Program-made: the position numbers and the translations under genes
From: Micropterus salmoides
Taxonomy: Eukaryota > Chordata > Actinopteri > Centrarchiformes > Centrarchidae
Reading direction: 5' to 3'
Length of the DNA stretch: 64,000 bases
Assembly (NCBI RefSeq): GCF_014851395.1
Contig: NW_024041150.1
Span: 27,145,225-27,209,224 of the forward strand
Notes under the pieces: model-generated
Seen by the model: only the letters and a program-made list of their open reading frames with translations
Databases searched by the model: none
What the model was told of the DNA's origin: nothing
Shown: piece after piece, positions 35,531 to 49,335 of the stretch
Numbering within the stretch: the first letter of the stretch is position 1
How the letters are laid out: every line of letters starts with the position of its first letter

Positions 35531-36735
35531 AAGGCTCTTTCCACAGTAACACAGCTGCTCACAGGTGCACAACAACCATCAAGCAGATGAGCTGAGGTGT
35601 AGCTCCAGTCCTCCTGCTGCACCTACCATTAATGGGAGAGGCGAATATCTCCCAGACTGTCAAAGTAAAGTCCCACACTCTCAATCTCAGTGCCGAGCGG
35701 TTATACAGGGCTGCCAGTCACTGCTGTTCTCTGCCACACTGCGGATGTGTCAGTCATTATGCCAGGCTAAACTCATTTGAGCTAGCTAGTCTGGGGTGCA
35801 GCAGAGCATGAAGGAAGGCTGCTGAATCACTTTGGCTCCGCCTCAGCCCCCTGCTCTGCCTTCTACTTTTTACTCCTCAAACACTGCCGTTAGGGAGGCA
35901 GACCAGCAGAATCGATAGCCACAAGAGAGAGAAAAAAGAGGAGAATTATGCGATCGTGCATCTTTAGGCATTTTAGGGACTGATCTTCCGAGCAGCAGAG
36001 GCCATCAGGAGCAGTGTGTCTTGTTGGAAGCCACATGTCAGGCCCCAGCCAGCAGGCTAAAAATCAGAGACCCAGAGAGCTGCTGGCTTTTTGTCACACA
36101 TTTATAGGTGTTTCCTCCCCCGTCTCTCTTCTGGTGGGAGATTCCCCCCTGTGTCATGTTTACACTATTGTCTGAGCTGCCTTGAAACTTGGGACGAATT
36201 TGTTGAGGGAGACCCCCTTTGAGCCTGTGGCTTGTGTGTGTGTTCGATCCTCCCTGCTGGGTCTCTAATGCTCAGAGTGGTGCAGTGACACAGCAGGTGT
36301 GTGTGTGTGTAAACAGTAATGTCTTGGTTTAAGCCTACTGATCCTCATTTGAGCTGTTTTGCTTTGTTTCATTTTGTAAAAACCGAAGACTTGGCATTGG
36401 TCTTCCTCAAATTCCCTTATATACAGTGCTTCTCTGCTTAAATGTTTTTGTTCTCTTTTTTCCACAACTAACCTTGTTACATTTCAGTGTGTGCATGTAA
36501 ACTGACCACCCTGTTAATGGCTGTAATGAAACCACAATATGTTTTCAAGTTTATTAATGACTATAAAAATCTGCTCAGTATAAAAAAAAGTATATGACCC
36601 TATTTTTAAAAAAAAACAATCTATCATTTACCCGTTCTTTTGTGAGCTTAGGAAGGTGGTTTGTGATGAAACTGTCTTTTTGCTCTAATTACAGCACAGT
36701 AACATGACTCTTGGCCCTTGTTTGTGTGGTTTCAG

Positions 36736-36852
36736 GTGGTGGACCTGTACTGGGGTGTGGACCCAGAAGAGTGGGACAGCCCAGAGCTGCAGCGACTCCG
36801 AATGAAGCTCCTGGAGGAATGTCTTAAAACCTCAGCGGGACCATGTTTTGTT
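36736..36852 (+). CDS. nwd2: nwd2 coding exon 3 (residues 81-119)
   Basis: Acceptor TGTGGTTTCAG, donor GTAAGT at 36853; 39 codons, phase 0 at both ends. It encodes VVDLYWGVDPEEWDSPELQR then LRMKLLEECLKTSAGPCFV. DLYWGV and the S.GP.F segment continue the DUF4062-like domain, where a D..WG motif is conserved. Confidence 0.95.
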
Positions 36853-38908
36853 GTAAGTATTAGTCTTGGGCTGTATCATGGTATCACAGATACAGAGATG
36901 CTGTATTGAGGTGATGTATTGTAGTGTACGTCCTTAACGTAGGCGGGCGACGCCGCCTTAAACTGCCAGACATCATCGTCTACAACGCGACACCCCCTAT
37001 ACTTTTCCAGCAGTTGATGAACAACACACACTGGAGCTTTACCTGTAACCTACACGGTAAATTTACCCTTAAACTTTTCCCTCTGCTCCACTGAATTCAC
37101 CTGCTGCTTGGTCTTTTTCACTGCTTCAACCACACACTCACTATAACAGAAAGGGGAGCGACTCGTCAGTGACTGCGAGTGGTAGGGAAAACGTTGCAGG
37201 ACTAGTAAACGATGCCTCTGCCCCTGTTTGAGTATATTATGTTTAATTGATAAAGGTGAGCCAGCCAGCATGGATGAAGCTGTGTGCACATCATCTCTGT
37301 GCAGCCCACTGATGTGTCGGTATCTGCCAGAGCAAGAAGTGACTTCAGGTCTTCCAGCAAGAATCTATCAAAGAAGGGCGCTTATTTCCTTTCTTTTCAA
37401 TATTCTATGGGCTATGAGTATTTAAACCCAGCAAGACTTGTCTAAGTAGGCTAATTGCATATTAGACACACAGCGTCGTAGGCTTGGCAGCGTCATACGT
37501 GCTACATTGACTTCTATCACAAGCAGCTCAGCTTTTACACACAGATACCATCACACACCTTTAGGAAGTATGAAGGTGTGAAAAATATACACCACCCAAG
37601 TCTAGAACGTATCACACGCGGGTTACAGTTCAGTTTGAAATGTAATGGATTTTATAAGTCTGTTTGGATGTTATCCAAGTTCACATCTCTGCGTGTCCAC
37701 ACTTTACGTAATAGGCTGAAAGTCTGTTAAATCAGTGTCTGCTTCAGTTCCATCCCTCTCTATCTCATTACATGGCTGTGATACGGCAGTAAGACCGGAT
37801 TGTTCCCAGGCTATGTGCTTTTGAAGATCTAATAACAGAGCGAAAATACCTAGTAAGAGTGAAGTCTTACCTTTCTTCTTATTTGTTGTGGCATGGCCGC
37901 ATTTGAAAGATGAGAAGACTTGCAGTAGATTACAGTAGAAGTCTAGCTTTTGATGCACGACATGTGTGTCCAAGGAATGTGTGTGTCTATTCTGTTTAGT
38001 AGCAGATGCATCTATGATAGAGAATCCTTTTATATCTCTTTATTAACACATCTACAGTTTTTTGTAACTACTTGACCGGGTTTGTTAGATTTGCATCCAT
38101 GTTACCTGATAGGTAGATGATATTTTCACTGCACAAAAACAGTGCAAACGAGGCCAAATGAGGAGAAGGTATGTCAGAAAGTATCTTGGGCAAGCATATT
38201 AGAAATACTGAAAATCCATGCGTGCTAAAATTACACTTGTATGAATGAGTTATGTGAACATCTCTGCAAGAGGAGAGGGAGAGTGGCATGACGCTTAATT
38301 ACGGCTGACATTTCAGTGATCCTTTTTAGATAATTTTAGACCATTTTAAAGAAGGGGGGAAAAGTCAGGCACAAGGAAGGAAAACGACGAAGACAGGAGT
38401 GAGGAGAGGAAGACGACGGGAAGAAAAATGAACGGTGAATTATTCAAATGGAACAAATCAGTTTCTAGAGGTTTAAATTGAGGTGAGAGATCACAAGGAG
38501 TGGTAATGCATTATGGGTAAGACAGGAGCCCGGGTCTCCGGGAAACTTCATATTAGACCAGTATCACTTGTTCCAGGAACATTCAGGTAAAACTTATTAC
38601 ACTGTTTGTATCACAGTATCTTCTTGAACAACTTTACAAAGTTTAAAAAAGGTTGATTTGTTTGGTTGCGGCACAGTTTTAGTAAAAAAAAAACAAAAAC
38701 AAAGATTTAACATCACAGATAGGAAAACCACACATCTGGCTTGAAATTACGTCTCTTGTCCAGAGCAGATATAACAAACGGCAGCCAGCGGCAATAAAAT
38801 GTCCTCTACCAAAGCGTGCGTTGGATATATGCTGCAGCCTGATTTGTTTGCCTGAACCACAACAGTTTTCAGGCTATACAATATATATATATATTTCTAT
38901 ATTGTTAA

Positions 38909-40045
38909 ATACTGGGTGTGACGAGACACTTAACTCACAAAACGAGACACAATATTAGGTTCACAAGATCTAGACGATACAAGATTTTAACAATATTTTT
39001 CAATGCTGAATTATTTGAAAATTAAACTGTTCTGCACCAATTTATGATGGAAATGTCTTTATTTATAGAAAGGGAAACACAAAATTCAGGTGGCAGGTTT
39101 AGAACTCAAAATCTAAAACTATTACAGAATATAATGCAGTGCAGCTCTCAGGCATTCTGTGTTGCTTTCAGATCTGTTTCTCCTGTATATCAACTCTTCT
39201 CATGTAATATCATCCCTGCTGAGTCTGCACACCTGCAGGCATGATTTAGTCTTCCCTCCTCTTTGTGTCTTTGTTTGGGGAAGTAACCTCTTTAAATGTG
39301 ATTGTGGCACCTTTTCACCTCAATGAGAAATTAATTTATTTTAATTCAGTTATAAACTCCTGGACTTTAATAGCTCCTGTGTTTCAGCAAGTTTTCTGCT
39401 CATGTTCAAAACCTTCTGCACATTCAGAATCTCTCTCACATCTTTGTTCTCTGACATGTCCAGAAAGTTGTTATATTACGAGATTAACATCACCATTTAA
39501 TGAGAATTCATAATATTTTTTAAGTCTACCTGCCCTATACTCTGCTGTGCATTACGTTCTTGCCCTGCTGGTATGGTAGTATCCCTTTGAGACCATCTGC
39601 CAGACACACAACCCTGTTTGGTACTGTATGTTAGGATGAAACAAGGAGGTGGAAAACCAAAACTAAATGAAAAGACTTGTGATCAGGCAGAAATCTCACC
39701 ACAAATCCACACACACACATTAACTTCAGCACATCTGACAAGAGCTGCCCACAGTCCCAATCAAACAAAAGCCTCAGTTTTTAGATGTTTATATTACAAA
39801 ACTCTACCAGTTATGTTACCACTCGGTCACCACTCGGTCACAAACTGTTTGCGACTCACAACATGAAAGGGGGGGGTTCACTTAAGTTATCGCTTAGACA
39901 TTTGGCTTTTCACTGCGTGAGAAAATTGATGTGTGGCGTGACAGCGTGTGAAAAGTGTCAATTGCATGAGTCTCGCAAGACAGGTTTTCCCCTGACCAGA
40001 AATACTGTCATGTTTTAATCTTGCGAGATCTTGTGACACGCCCCT
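38909..40045. mobile_element. Putative non-autonomous repeat element
   Basis: The left part starts ACTGGGTGTGACGAGACACT, then CACAAGATCTAGACGATACA, and TTTTTCAATGCTGAATTATT. The right part is TCTTGCGAGATCTTGTGACA followed by CGCCCCTATTA. Both ends contain GAGATC-type words facing inward, and I recall the left phrases from a dispersed fish repeat. Inverted ends are imperfect, so the borders are approximate. The class is unknown. Confidence 0.35.
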
Positions 40046-40593
40046 ATTAAATACCGTTATTACATATTGCAAAGAACAACATGTCATGCAACATTTTCTC
40101 TCCATCTACTCTACTTTATGTCCACACGCTTTTTTTCTTAAATTGCCCTGCAACAATATAGAAGTATCTGTTACAAATATTAACTGAGTAGTTTAGTATC
40201 GACCCCTGCACTTTGAAAAGTTGGTTGCTGTTAATATTGGCAGTCTCTGAGTTTAAGATTGTTCTGCTGGTTACTTTTTTTATCCTTGTGTGCTAAAGTT
40301 TAGACCGCCTTGTGACATTGTATGCGATATTGAGCTGTACAGTGCAAGCTTAGTCAGACTAAACTGGACTGAAACAACCACATCAGAGTTGAATAGACGT
40401 AACGCACACTCCCTTTTCCTGCTGATGGCTTGGTGTTTGGTGTGGTGTTGTACATGCCGCACCGATTTCATTCATTCCCATCAGCCTGGCCGCCCTCTGT
40501 CTCTGCTGCAATTTCACCATCTTAACCCCAACTGGCCCCTAAGCAGTACTGCACAACAGACTGAGGGGAAGCAGGCACACAAACTCAGGTACG

Positions 40594-40641
40594 AACACAC
40601 ACACACACACACACACATACACACACACACACACACACACA
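40594..40641. repeat. (CA)n microsatellite
   Basis: AC units run through both lines with one CATA interruption near 40617-40620. Confidence 0.95.
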
Positions 40642-41141
40642 GCTCTTTACTCTGATCCCCCTTTCTTCCTGTCTCCTGCTTTAAAACACACACCCACACA
40701 GGCACATTCAAACAGAGCATCTTGACCCAAGGCATTTTCTCAGTCATGAGATTGAGAATCAGTCGGGGTGTACTCTAACTCTGGGTGATACAGACTTTTA
40801 CAGACACGCACACACACACACACATAAGCATCTATAGTGCACGTCCTCCCCATCTGGCTAGTTAAATCTTTAATGGCATATTCTAGTGGTCTGCTCTCTG
40901 TAGTGAATGAAGGGTTTTATGGCGAGGAGCCCATAATAGCTCTACAGAATTTAGTCCCGTTCACACTTGTCAGAGCCAGCTGCTGCAGTCCCCGCAGCCG
41001 CTTCCACACACGCTGGCCGGCCCCCTTTCCAGGACTGGGGAGCTCCGAGCGGCTTCAGGTCCTTTGATCAGGGTCTTGGATCTTCATTTGTGACAGTTCT
41101 GGGTTGTCTGGGCCATCTCTGGAGTACCGTTGTCTATTTTT

Positions 41142-41145
<4 letters not shown>

Positions 41146-41177
<32 letters not shown>
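41146..41177. repeat. (TA)n microsatellite
   Basis: About 16 TA units between ACACA and TGTGTG. Confidence 0.95.
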
Positions 41178-41182
<5 letters not shown>

Positions 41183-43576
41183 AGGAAGGGGAAAACGTCA
41201 CCAGAATTTAGGGTCTTGTTGTTTCTGCAGCCACATACAGTAGGTTTCAAACCATGCAAGTGTGTTTGTGTGCGTTTGTGTACATATGTGCGTGTCACTG
41301 TGCCATCTCTTTTCATTTCTCTCATTTCCTTCCTTTTCCTTTGTCCCTTTCAAAATCACACGCACCCAAGGCTTCTACACACAATTGTCATCACCTTTAC
41401 TCCACTATGTCAAATGCTGCTGCCCTAGTGTCACCCCAATATAACACACACACACACACATTTTTACCCGCACAGCCACATGGCTATAAGAGGAGACTTC
41501 AAAGAGGAGCTGATCTGGGGGGTCTGCAGCTCAGAACAACTGTCACAGAGCCCAGTGCATGGATGAGAGAGGTGAGTGGGGTGGGGGTGAACAGAAGAAA
41601 GGACGAAGACAGAGGAAGTTCAATTACATCTGCATTGATTTTTGATGTGAAAGAAAATAGAAGCGGGTGGAATGTGTTCCAGTTGCAGATAATGGCAGGG
41701 TGGTGAGCTCAAAGAGAGAATAGCAGGTTCCCTGGAAACACTACAGAGGAAACAGGGAAGCAGGATTGACGTGCGTAGTGTAGGTGTGTTTCTTGCTGCC
41801 ACAGAGGATCTGTGCAACTACTGTACTGTTTTGCCCATGCACCTCTCAACGAATCATTCTGTGCTCTGCTGTACTGCAGAATCAAAATAATGACCTTTAT
41901 ATGTAGTCCAACCTCCTTATCTCCTTCATGTAGTTCTGCTTTTTAACAGCCACGTAAAGGCAGACTTAATCCCAGTCCTCATATCAACCCGATCACTTAA
42001 AAATTGTTGTTCATCTAATGACAAGCCATGGGAAAATGGCTCTTGCGTGAAATCGTTAAAAACAACAAAGTTCTTTTCATTTAGTGGGCTAGTGAGACTT
42101 GACTGGGCTCATAAGAGAGAGAGCAAGAGAGAGAGTCTGCTGTTATATAATCCGCGTTTTTATTGGACATGTCAGTCATTCTTTATGAGTAAGAATCAAT
42201 TGCAGCAAGTGTCTTTTAAAGGGCACATCTGAACACAAGACAGGTGGCAGTGCAGGGTTGTTAAACACACACACACAAACTTCACCTGGGTGAGGTGGTG
42301 GGGCGGGGGGCTTTTCTCTAACCTGTCGATGCAATAAGCCGGTTTCCATGGCGATCACAGGGGTTGGCATGGTGATGGTGTCGCTGACCTGGAGATTAAG
42401 CGTGACAATGAGCTACATCTGTTTGTTTTTTTTTCTTCTTCTTCTTCTTTACACTCGTCTGTTTTGCTCTCCAACAGTCTCAAATTCCCTTGTGTAAAAA
42501 ACCACTAGTACTTGATAAATGCCTCAAGGATGCGTATCTGCAAACAGCATGAAGCCACTCATCCAGTTTTTCTACTGCCCATAAGAGGGATGTTGAGAAT
42601 ACTGTAGCTCTTATTTTCTCTGTGCTTCTCCTCCATTACACAAAGCGAATAGTAGCCTGCAAGCACTTGAATACAAGACCCACTAGTTTGATGTTGGAAT
42701 TGTGTATAAGTGTGTATGCTTGTGAAAAGACTGTTCTAAAACAAACGTATTTTGTCTTTGTCTGCCAGTCTTAAGCTTTGTTGCAAATTCCGTACAACTC
42801 ACTCATACTACGCAAGGTTTAATAAAATCAGTTTTGCATACTAAATCCACTTGATTTTCATGTGTGCTGCTGATGACCCTTGTCCCACAATAAAATGCAC
42901 AACGAAAACAGTTACTCATATGTTCGACACAGACTTGCTGTCAAAGTGTTACGAAAAGAGTTCATTTACAAACTGATAGTATGGAAAGTTAGTGGGGTTT
43001 GAAGGGAATCCAGGGTTGGCAGGTGGAGGAGTGGATTGTGTGGCGAAGTTATGGTTATGGCGGCTGGCTTGTTTATCAGTTCAAGGCCAAACCAGGCTGA
43101 GGAGGAGCGACTATGTCAAGCCAGGTGTAAGTAATTCAGATAAATGTGCATCAACAGCTTTCTTCAAGAGACCACACGGTCGATCACAGATTTATTGATG
43201 CTGAAATGGAAAAGACATGTGCAGCATACTTTATACAGTGAGTAACAGCAAATAAAGGTTTAAAAAAATGCACATAATATTTTTAAAAAAGATACACGGC
43301 CGCAGTATTAAAACAGCGAGAAAAAGCGTAGCAGACAATAGAGGACCGACTGAATATGTAAGTAACTAAAAATATCACTGCTTTTAACTGAAACTGTCAT
43401 AATTATAATGTTACCATTCATGGTAACTATCTGTCATACCATAAAAGTGAGAAGTGGACATATATATGTCACTCAGGAAATATATTAAGTACAACCACTA
43501 ATCAACATCCTATCTATTCAATTCAGTTTTATTTATATAGCTACAATTCAGACAATAGTCCTTGTCTCTTTGAATT

Positions 43577-43577
43577 G

Positions 43578-43613
<36 letters not shown>

Positions 43614-43633
43614 GCTCTCTCTCTCTCTCTCTG

Positions 43634-43682
<49 letters not shown>
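43577..43682. repeat. Compound (CT)n-(TA)n microsatellite
   Basis: About 90 bp of CT with regularly spaced GT and CG interruptions, passing directly into about 7 TA units. The minus-strand frame 43548-43808 is an artefact of this array (Arg-Glu repeats). Confidence 0.97.
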
Positions 43683-45749
43683 GTGGCTAATTTTGGGGGC
43701 TAATTTTAGCAGCGGATTAATAAACATCACTATCTTGTGAGTATTTACAGCGATAAGACTGTGTGTGTGGATAGACTCAAAATGAACTGCAGTGTGCGTG
43801 TTCATCACGAAATGTCAACGGTGCGACAGTGTCGTTCTTTGATGTGTTTTTAATAGTTTTTTGACAACAATATAGGTCTGTGGTACAAATGAATAAGCTG
43901 TATCAGACTGAGGTGGCAACAATAAATCACATTGTTTCACGTTAGCACACAATTATAACCTACATTGGTTTCTTGTATACTGTGTAACTCAGCTGTGAGC
44001 CAGTTCCACTCTATGGGTGAGTGTACATGTCACTGAAAATTAAATATTTCTCTGATCAGATCATCCGCAGTGCCAAAGCTTATGCAGCAAATATCAGAAC
44101 AGTTGGCTGTGTGTTTCATTGATTGATTGACCGCCGGTGTGATTGATTTGTCGATTCATGCTGTAGCTGTGCACAGTATCTTAGCCGCCTCTCTCAACTG
44201 GCTCATCAGATAAAGTGCACTTAGCCAGAGTATAAAACCACTTCCAAGAATGAAAAACCAGAGAGGGGAGGGAGGCAGAGGAGTGTGGCTAAAACTGGAA
44301 TTGCAATTGGCCCCTATCCACTTTGCTATTGTCACTTTAGTGCGTTTCTTGCACGTGTGTCTGCTTAAGTGTAGTAAGAACTACTGCAACCCTATGACAC
44401 CAGCTCAAAAGAGAGATACACACATACTGTACATGTACACACACACACACGGACAGAGAGAGAGGAGGAGTGCAGTCCTAGTTTGTCAGCTGCCATGCTG
44501 TAATCCACTTTGGATGGCCTCATTCCAGACCCGCTCTCTGGCTAAGACAGCAGCGTTACAACCACCCGCCAAATATTTATTTCTTACAGTTTGGCTTTGG
44601 TAAGTTGAGTGGGTGACAGAAGTGACAGTAGATTACACGCAAGGGTGGAGTGGTGTGAATGTGTGTGTGTGCTCATGTGTTAGCATTTAAACACCTGATT
44701 TTGTCATTTTAATCGGAAACACCAGTTGGGTTCATCCTAATCTCCATCTCCATTTCCACGCACACAATCACACTCCATTCATCCCGCTATATCACCGCGA
44801 GGCAAGCTGACAGAGACTTTGTCAGCAACTTCCTCCCCTCTCTCTCTCACTCTCTCTCTTTCACTCTTTCACACACACTATATGTCTCTCTCTCTCAGCA
44901 TTACTGTAGATCAGCCCAGTGCCTCCATCCCCTACTGACACATCACTGCAGCACTGTGAGTCATAGAGGGATGGATGAGGTGACCAGCGGGGTCAGCCCT
45001 GCGGTTTGAGAATCTGTCCCATCACTGCTCCTTAGCTGATCCGAGGCGTCTCTAAACAGCCACGTGTTACTTGTTTGTAGGCTCTCGTGGCTAAAAACAG
45101 CTCAATTTTAATATTACATTAAAAATGGCTGGATCAAAGTATTCAATGCCCACTAGATCACCCGTATGGAAAACCTGATTAACTCATGTCACCATACAAT
45201 AGATCAAATACAAAGCAGGTCCTCTCCGTCTTTGTACTTCTCCACATGGCAAAGTGGTGTGCACAGAACTGCAGTATGAGACCTTTCCAAAACCAAAAAC
45301 ACAAACACAAGTTTGCCCGCTCTAATGTAAGCTGCTAACGTTAGCATGTCAGGGATACTAGCTTACTACCAAACACAGTACCTTTCAAGTCCATAATTTT
45401 GTGGTGGATGCTACCCAGAGTGTATGCTCTTTATTTGATTTGGGGAAGTTTGTACTCACGTGACCAAGCCAATGTTACCTGAGACAGATTCAACCAATTT
45501 TGAATAGAGAGAATGTTAGCTTAATTAGCAAGCTAGCTAGCTACAGTTGATCTGGTGGCAACACTTGTCATTTCAGCCAGCAAAATCGATGATTACCAAC
45601 TAGAAATGAGAAACCTGCTTTTGTCTACATCTGGCTGAGATCAAGAGCCCATTGTTTCAAAAATTACAATGAATTTTGATGGTAAATCTGCAGATGTTAT
45701 GACTGTAACCTGCTGCTGATGCAACGCTACAGAACTATTACTAACAGTT

Positions 45750-45890
45750 CCCCTTTTTCCATCCATCCATCCCTCCATTATCCATCGTCAACCCCTTATC
45801 CTGAGTACAGGGTCGCGTGGGGCTGGAGCCGATCCCAGCTGACATCGGGCGAAAGGCGGGGTACAACCTGGACAGGTCGCCAGTCCATCA
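45750..45890 (+). repeat. Dispersed repeat ('CCATCCATCC...GGGGCTGGAGCC')
   Basis: CATCCATCCATCCCTCC is followed by CCCCTTATCCTGAGTACAGG, GGGGCTGGAGCCGATCCCAG and GCGGGGTACAACCTGGACAG then GTCGCCAGTCCATC. This order of phrases is a very frequent teleost interspersed repeat. It is non-coding. Confidence 0.6.
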
Positions 45891-48232
45891 GTTGCCCAGT
45901 TAAAAAGCAAAATAATCGTCTAATAATCAAATTTATCTCAGTGAGATCTCAGGTTGTGTGTTGGGTTCACATCTCTGGTGAGAAAAGCAAAACTGAAAAT
46001 GGTCTTTAAGGATTTTGGAGAGCAAATTAATGAAACAGTAGTGCAGTTAATTAGGTCTTTTTAAGTACCCTGAGCTAAAATGTGCACCTGTCACTTGAAA
46101 CATTTTGGGCTTGAATGCGGCGCCGGCTCGTGTGACCTTTCCCGTCAATCACAACTGAAGATAGAGAGCAGCCTGCCCTAGTTATCTATAAAACTCTTTG
46201 TTTTGGCAGCAAGAGAGCACAGAGAGTTGCACACAAGAGGGAATCCCTCTCCTTTCTCCCTATATTTGGTATTTTCTCTCTTACAGGGATGCTTGCCTTG
46301 TGGTCTGTACTTAAATTAGCACTATTTTTTTAATTAGGGATCTTGCTTTATTGGATGTAGTCGAACATTACAGTCCCAGGAGGGTTCATTTTTTCATCAT
46401 CTGGCATCATTTTTTGTTTTATTGCAAATGCTTTAATATTCATAGGATTAAAAAAAAAAAAAACTTTTCCTGTTGTTTTTCGCCCTCTGGTGTAGGATAC
46501 ATGCATGTAATCTGCTGTTTCATTGGATAAGTGGGTCAGCTAAATGTTTATATAATGCAAATGATGGGTTTGGATCCAAAACACAATACCCAACCTTGAA
46601 AATGACTTCCAAAACAACTGATACCATACATGGAAATTATCTTCTAAATACAAAATGAACCTTTGCAACATGGCCAGAAAACTGCACAAATATAAATGAA
46701 TCTACTGAGGGCATTTGTGGGTTTTGAGAGTAGGCCGTCCTACACACCATGCCACATGCCATCATCTGATTCTGCTTGTTCTCTGCATCTGTTCCCACTG
46801 CGAATGCCAAGGGAACGAGGAGTCCAACATGGAACGGCTTTGAAGCGTCATTGCCGTGAGCGCACCAACGTGGTTCTTTCCTGCTCATCGGAGCTCACAG
46901 TCATTTGGCTTGTCCCTCACTCGCTCTGCGCCTTTCGCCTTGAGGCTTTCGCTGCATGTGAATTACAACACATAGAGTAAAGATCAGCTGGTCATGGAGC
47001 GGAGGGTTTCCAGTTATTCAGTGTCCTCGAACGTGACTGCACATCAAAGAACGTGCCAGGAAATGGCCCTAATCATTTCCGATGATATTGAATCGGCTGC
47101 CACTCCAAAGCATGTGCATAGATGCAGAGGGGAAGAAGGGAGACTTGGTGGAGCTTACAGTAGATACGCCATGTGGAGTTGGAGATAATAGTGGGATTAA
47201 AAGGACACTACTTAATTTGATGATGCCTAATTATGCAGCTTTGTGGTGAGTTTTCTGGTTTCTGACTAAAAGGATTGCAGTGATTGATTGCCAGTTTGTT
47301 GGCTTTAGTGTATAAGACGATAATGATGATGATGATGACAACAGTGGTTGTGTGGATAATAGCGTTACCACTGGCACAGATTCTATACTCACAAATCTAT
47401 CTACCTCCCTTTAATTGATGCATTAATTTCCTTTCATTTCAAACAGTCCCATCTGTTCTATATATATATAAAGCAAATCTGTTCCTTTTCCTTAATAGCA
47501 CTGATTACTGAGCATTAGCCAAGATTGTGTGTTCTACATAACAGTGTGTCATTCAAACCAGATTTGTTCTGCTTTTTCTTACTGAAAACAATTCCTTATG
47601 AGCAGGGCTCAGTATTGAAACTCAGCACTTTTGTGACAGTGACCAAAATTTGTCCATGGCACCAGATAAGTACTGAAAACTTTCTTTATCTGTTTTTTCC
47701 TCATTTAAATCATAATTTTTCCAGCTTTTGATTCTTTTATCAAGGCAAATGGCTTGTGTTATACATTTCATATCAAAACTCTGTAATGAGATGCTTTTTT
47801 CTCACTTTTCTCACAATTGTTATTTTGAACAGAAACATGAATGTTTCCATGTGAAAAGAGGGGTGCACTGTTTAATCTGTACACTATACTATGTGGCTCT
47901 GATGTAAAGTAATATCCATCCTCGATAGAAGAGTCAGTATGCAGCACAGCGCACACAGAGTGGGCATTGTGGTGGCTGCTACCTCCCCGATGTCATTGCA
48001 GTTGGCTGGTGGATGTTCCAAATGCACCACAGTTGCACCTGTGGCTTTGAAGTTGCCTTAAATAAGTCGCCCTGTCTGCATCATTGACTCCACCATTCAT
48101 CCTGCGCCACTAAACCATAAAATAGAGCCCTAAAACAGTTTGAAGGATCACCATGATACACATTTCCTGTTCCTCTCTCTCTCTTTTTCACCTTCCCTGC
48201 CCTCTATCCCACCCCATTTTCCTCCCTTCCAG

Positions 48233-48436
48233 GGTCTGGTGGGAGAAAAGTACGGCAGCATCCGAGTGCCGGGGGAGGTGGAATCAGCGGAGTTTGAGAT
48301 GATCTTGGATGCAGCTGTGGAGGCGGGGCTGGACACACACATCTTGGAAGAGTGGTACTGCAGGGACGAAAACTCTGTGCCACCCGCATACTACCTCAAA
48401 CCCAAAGCCCAAATGCTTAAGAACTATCAGAACTCA
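48233..48436 (+). CDS. nwd2: nwd2 coding exon 4 (residues 120-187)
   Basis: Acceptor CCTCCCTTCCAG, donor GTAAGT at 48437; 68 codons, phase 0 at both ends. It starts GLVGEKYGSIRVPGEVESAE and includes EEWYCRDENSVPPAYYLKPK. GEKYG and EWY.RDEN are strongly conserved in the NWD1/NWD2 family. The open frame runs 26 codons into the intron (to 48514), so only the splice consensus and family length fix the end. Confidence 0.95.
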
Positions 48437-49184
48437 GTAAGTCCAGCTAACATGCTACCATTACTGGGGCAGAAAAGGGATTTGTTGGAGGTTGTTGGTC
48501 TTCTTGATATGTAATTTTACCCACCTGGATGTTACAAAATAGAGGCTTTAACAGTGCTGATAATGGATTCTTATCTTTCAGCCCTGTGGTTCATGAATTT
48601 AATTCTACTTGAGGAACATGTTTTATATGCACATACAGAAAAGAAAAGGAGCTTTTTTAGAGTTTGTGAGCAAAGTTTTTCACCTATGACAGCTTGCTTC
48701 TGCAGTCCTGTGCTTCACTGTTTGCCAAAGAAAGTATACTTAAATAAGAGTGTTTAGCGTCTCAGTTCCACCCTCTTATCTTGAACCAGGCCTTTGTAGA
48801 GGTAATAAAATGTCTGGCAAAGTTTTGTTAAAACTGCATGATAAAGTTGCCTCGAGTTTCACTTGACAACTGTACATTGTTGGCCAGTGTAGCGCTTCAA
48901 GACACTTTAGTATGCTAAAAGCATTCAGATATGAACGTTTTATACTCTTCACCAGATAGCAGAATCACTCAAACATCAATCGTACCAGTAAATATTTTAC
49001 CAGGTGAACACATTTCTCAAGCAATTCAGCCACCTGAAACATGGAACAATATTCCCTTTGTTACTGTATTCTTCTGGACGGTCCTTGTGCATAAATAACC
49101 ACATTCCCCCAGTACATGATGAGAGTCCTCCGTCTAAACAGCAACGTCAGACTGTCCTCTCCCTGCTCCCCCTGTCCCGCTTAG
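48437..49184 (+). other. nwd2: nwd2 intron 4
   Basis: The shortest intron, 748 bp, GTAAGT to CCCGCTTAG. No repeat or gene recognised. Confidence 0.85.
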
Positions 49185-49335
49185 ATGGAGTCGAGCAGCG
49201 CAGCCAAGACCAAGAATGACAAGGCCTGGAGGAATGTGTCGGAGGAGATCAAGAGGATCTTCCGAACAGCGGTGCTGCAGCTTCAGGAGAAGGGGACCAT
49301 GAAGAGCGCTCAGGCCAAGAAATTCCTTTGCTCTG
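49185..49335 (+). CDS. nwd2: nwd2 coding exon 5 (residues 188-237)
   Basis: Acceptor CTGTCCCGCTTAG, donor GTTAGT at 49336. It encodes MESSSAAKTKNDKAWRNVSE then EIKRIFRTAVLQLQEKGTMK and ends SAQAKKFLCS plus one base (phase 1). The W..+S+EI++IF...V pattern followed by SQAK-like sequence matches the family segment between the DUF4062-like region and the NACHT domain. The exon is 151 bp, and the serine-rich start is the most variable part of the region. Confidence 0.93.

Larger units (their letters stand above)
25996..36735 (+). other. nwd2: nwd2 intron 2
   Basis: A 10.7-kb intron from GTAACT to TGTGGTTTCAG. It contains a minus-strand LINE remnant next to a 1.27-kb foldback element (27480-29347), a CA microsatellite, a second LINE fragment (32360-32640), and a double copy of the hAT-like repeat (35040-35530). 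I see no other gene. Purine-rich frames such as 34034-34357 are not protein-like. Confidence 0.72.
36853..48232 (+). other. nwd2: nwd2 intron 3
   Basis: The largest intron, 11.4 kb, from GTAAGT to CCTCCCTTCCAG. It holds a repeat element at about 38909-40045, microsatellites at 40594, 41146 and 43577, and a dispersed repeat at 45750-45890. A CpG-bearing patch at about 36935-37250 has no assigned function. No other exon is supported. Confidence 0.72.

Noticed and set aside
43548..43808. 86-codon minus-strand frame with Arg-Glu repeats
   Set aside because: It is a translation of the CT microsatellite.
48437..48514. Read-through extension of nwd2 exon 4 as coding
   Set aside because: A strong GTAAGT donor lies at 48437, and the residues that follow do not match the family.
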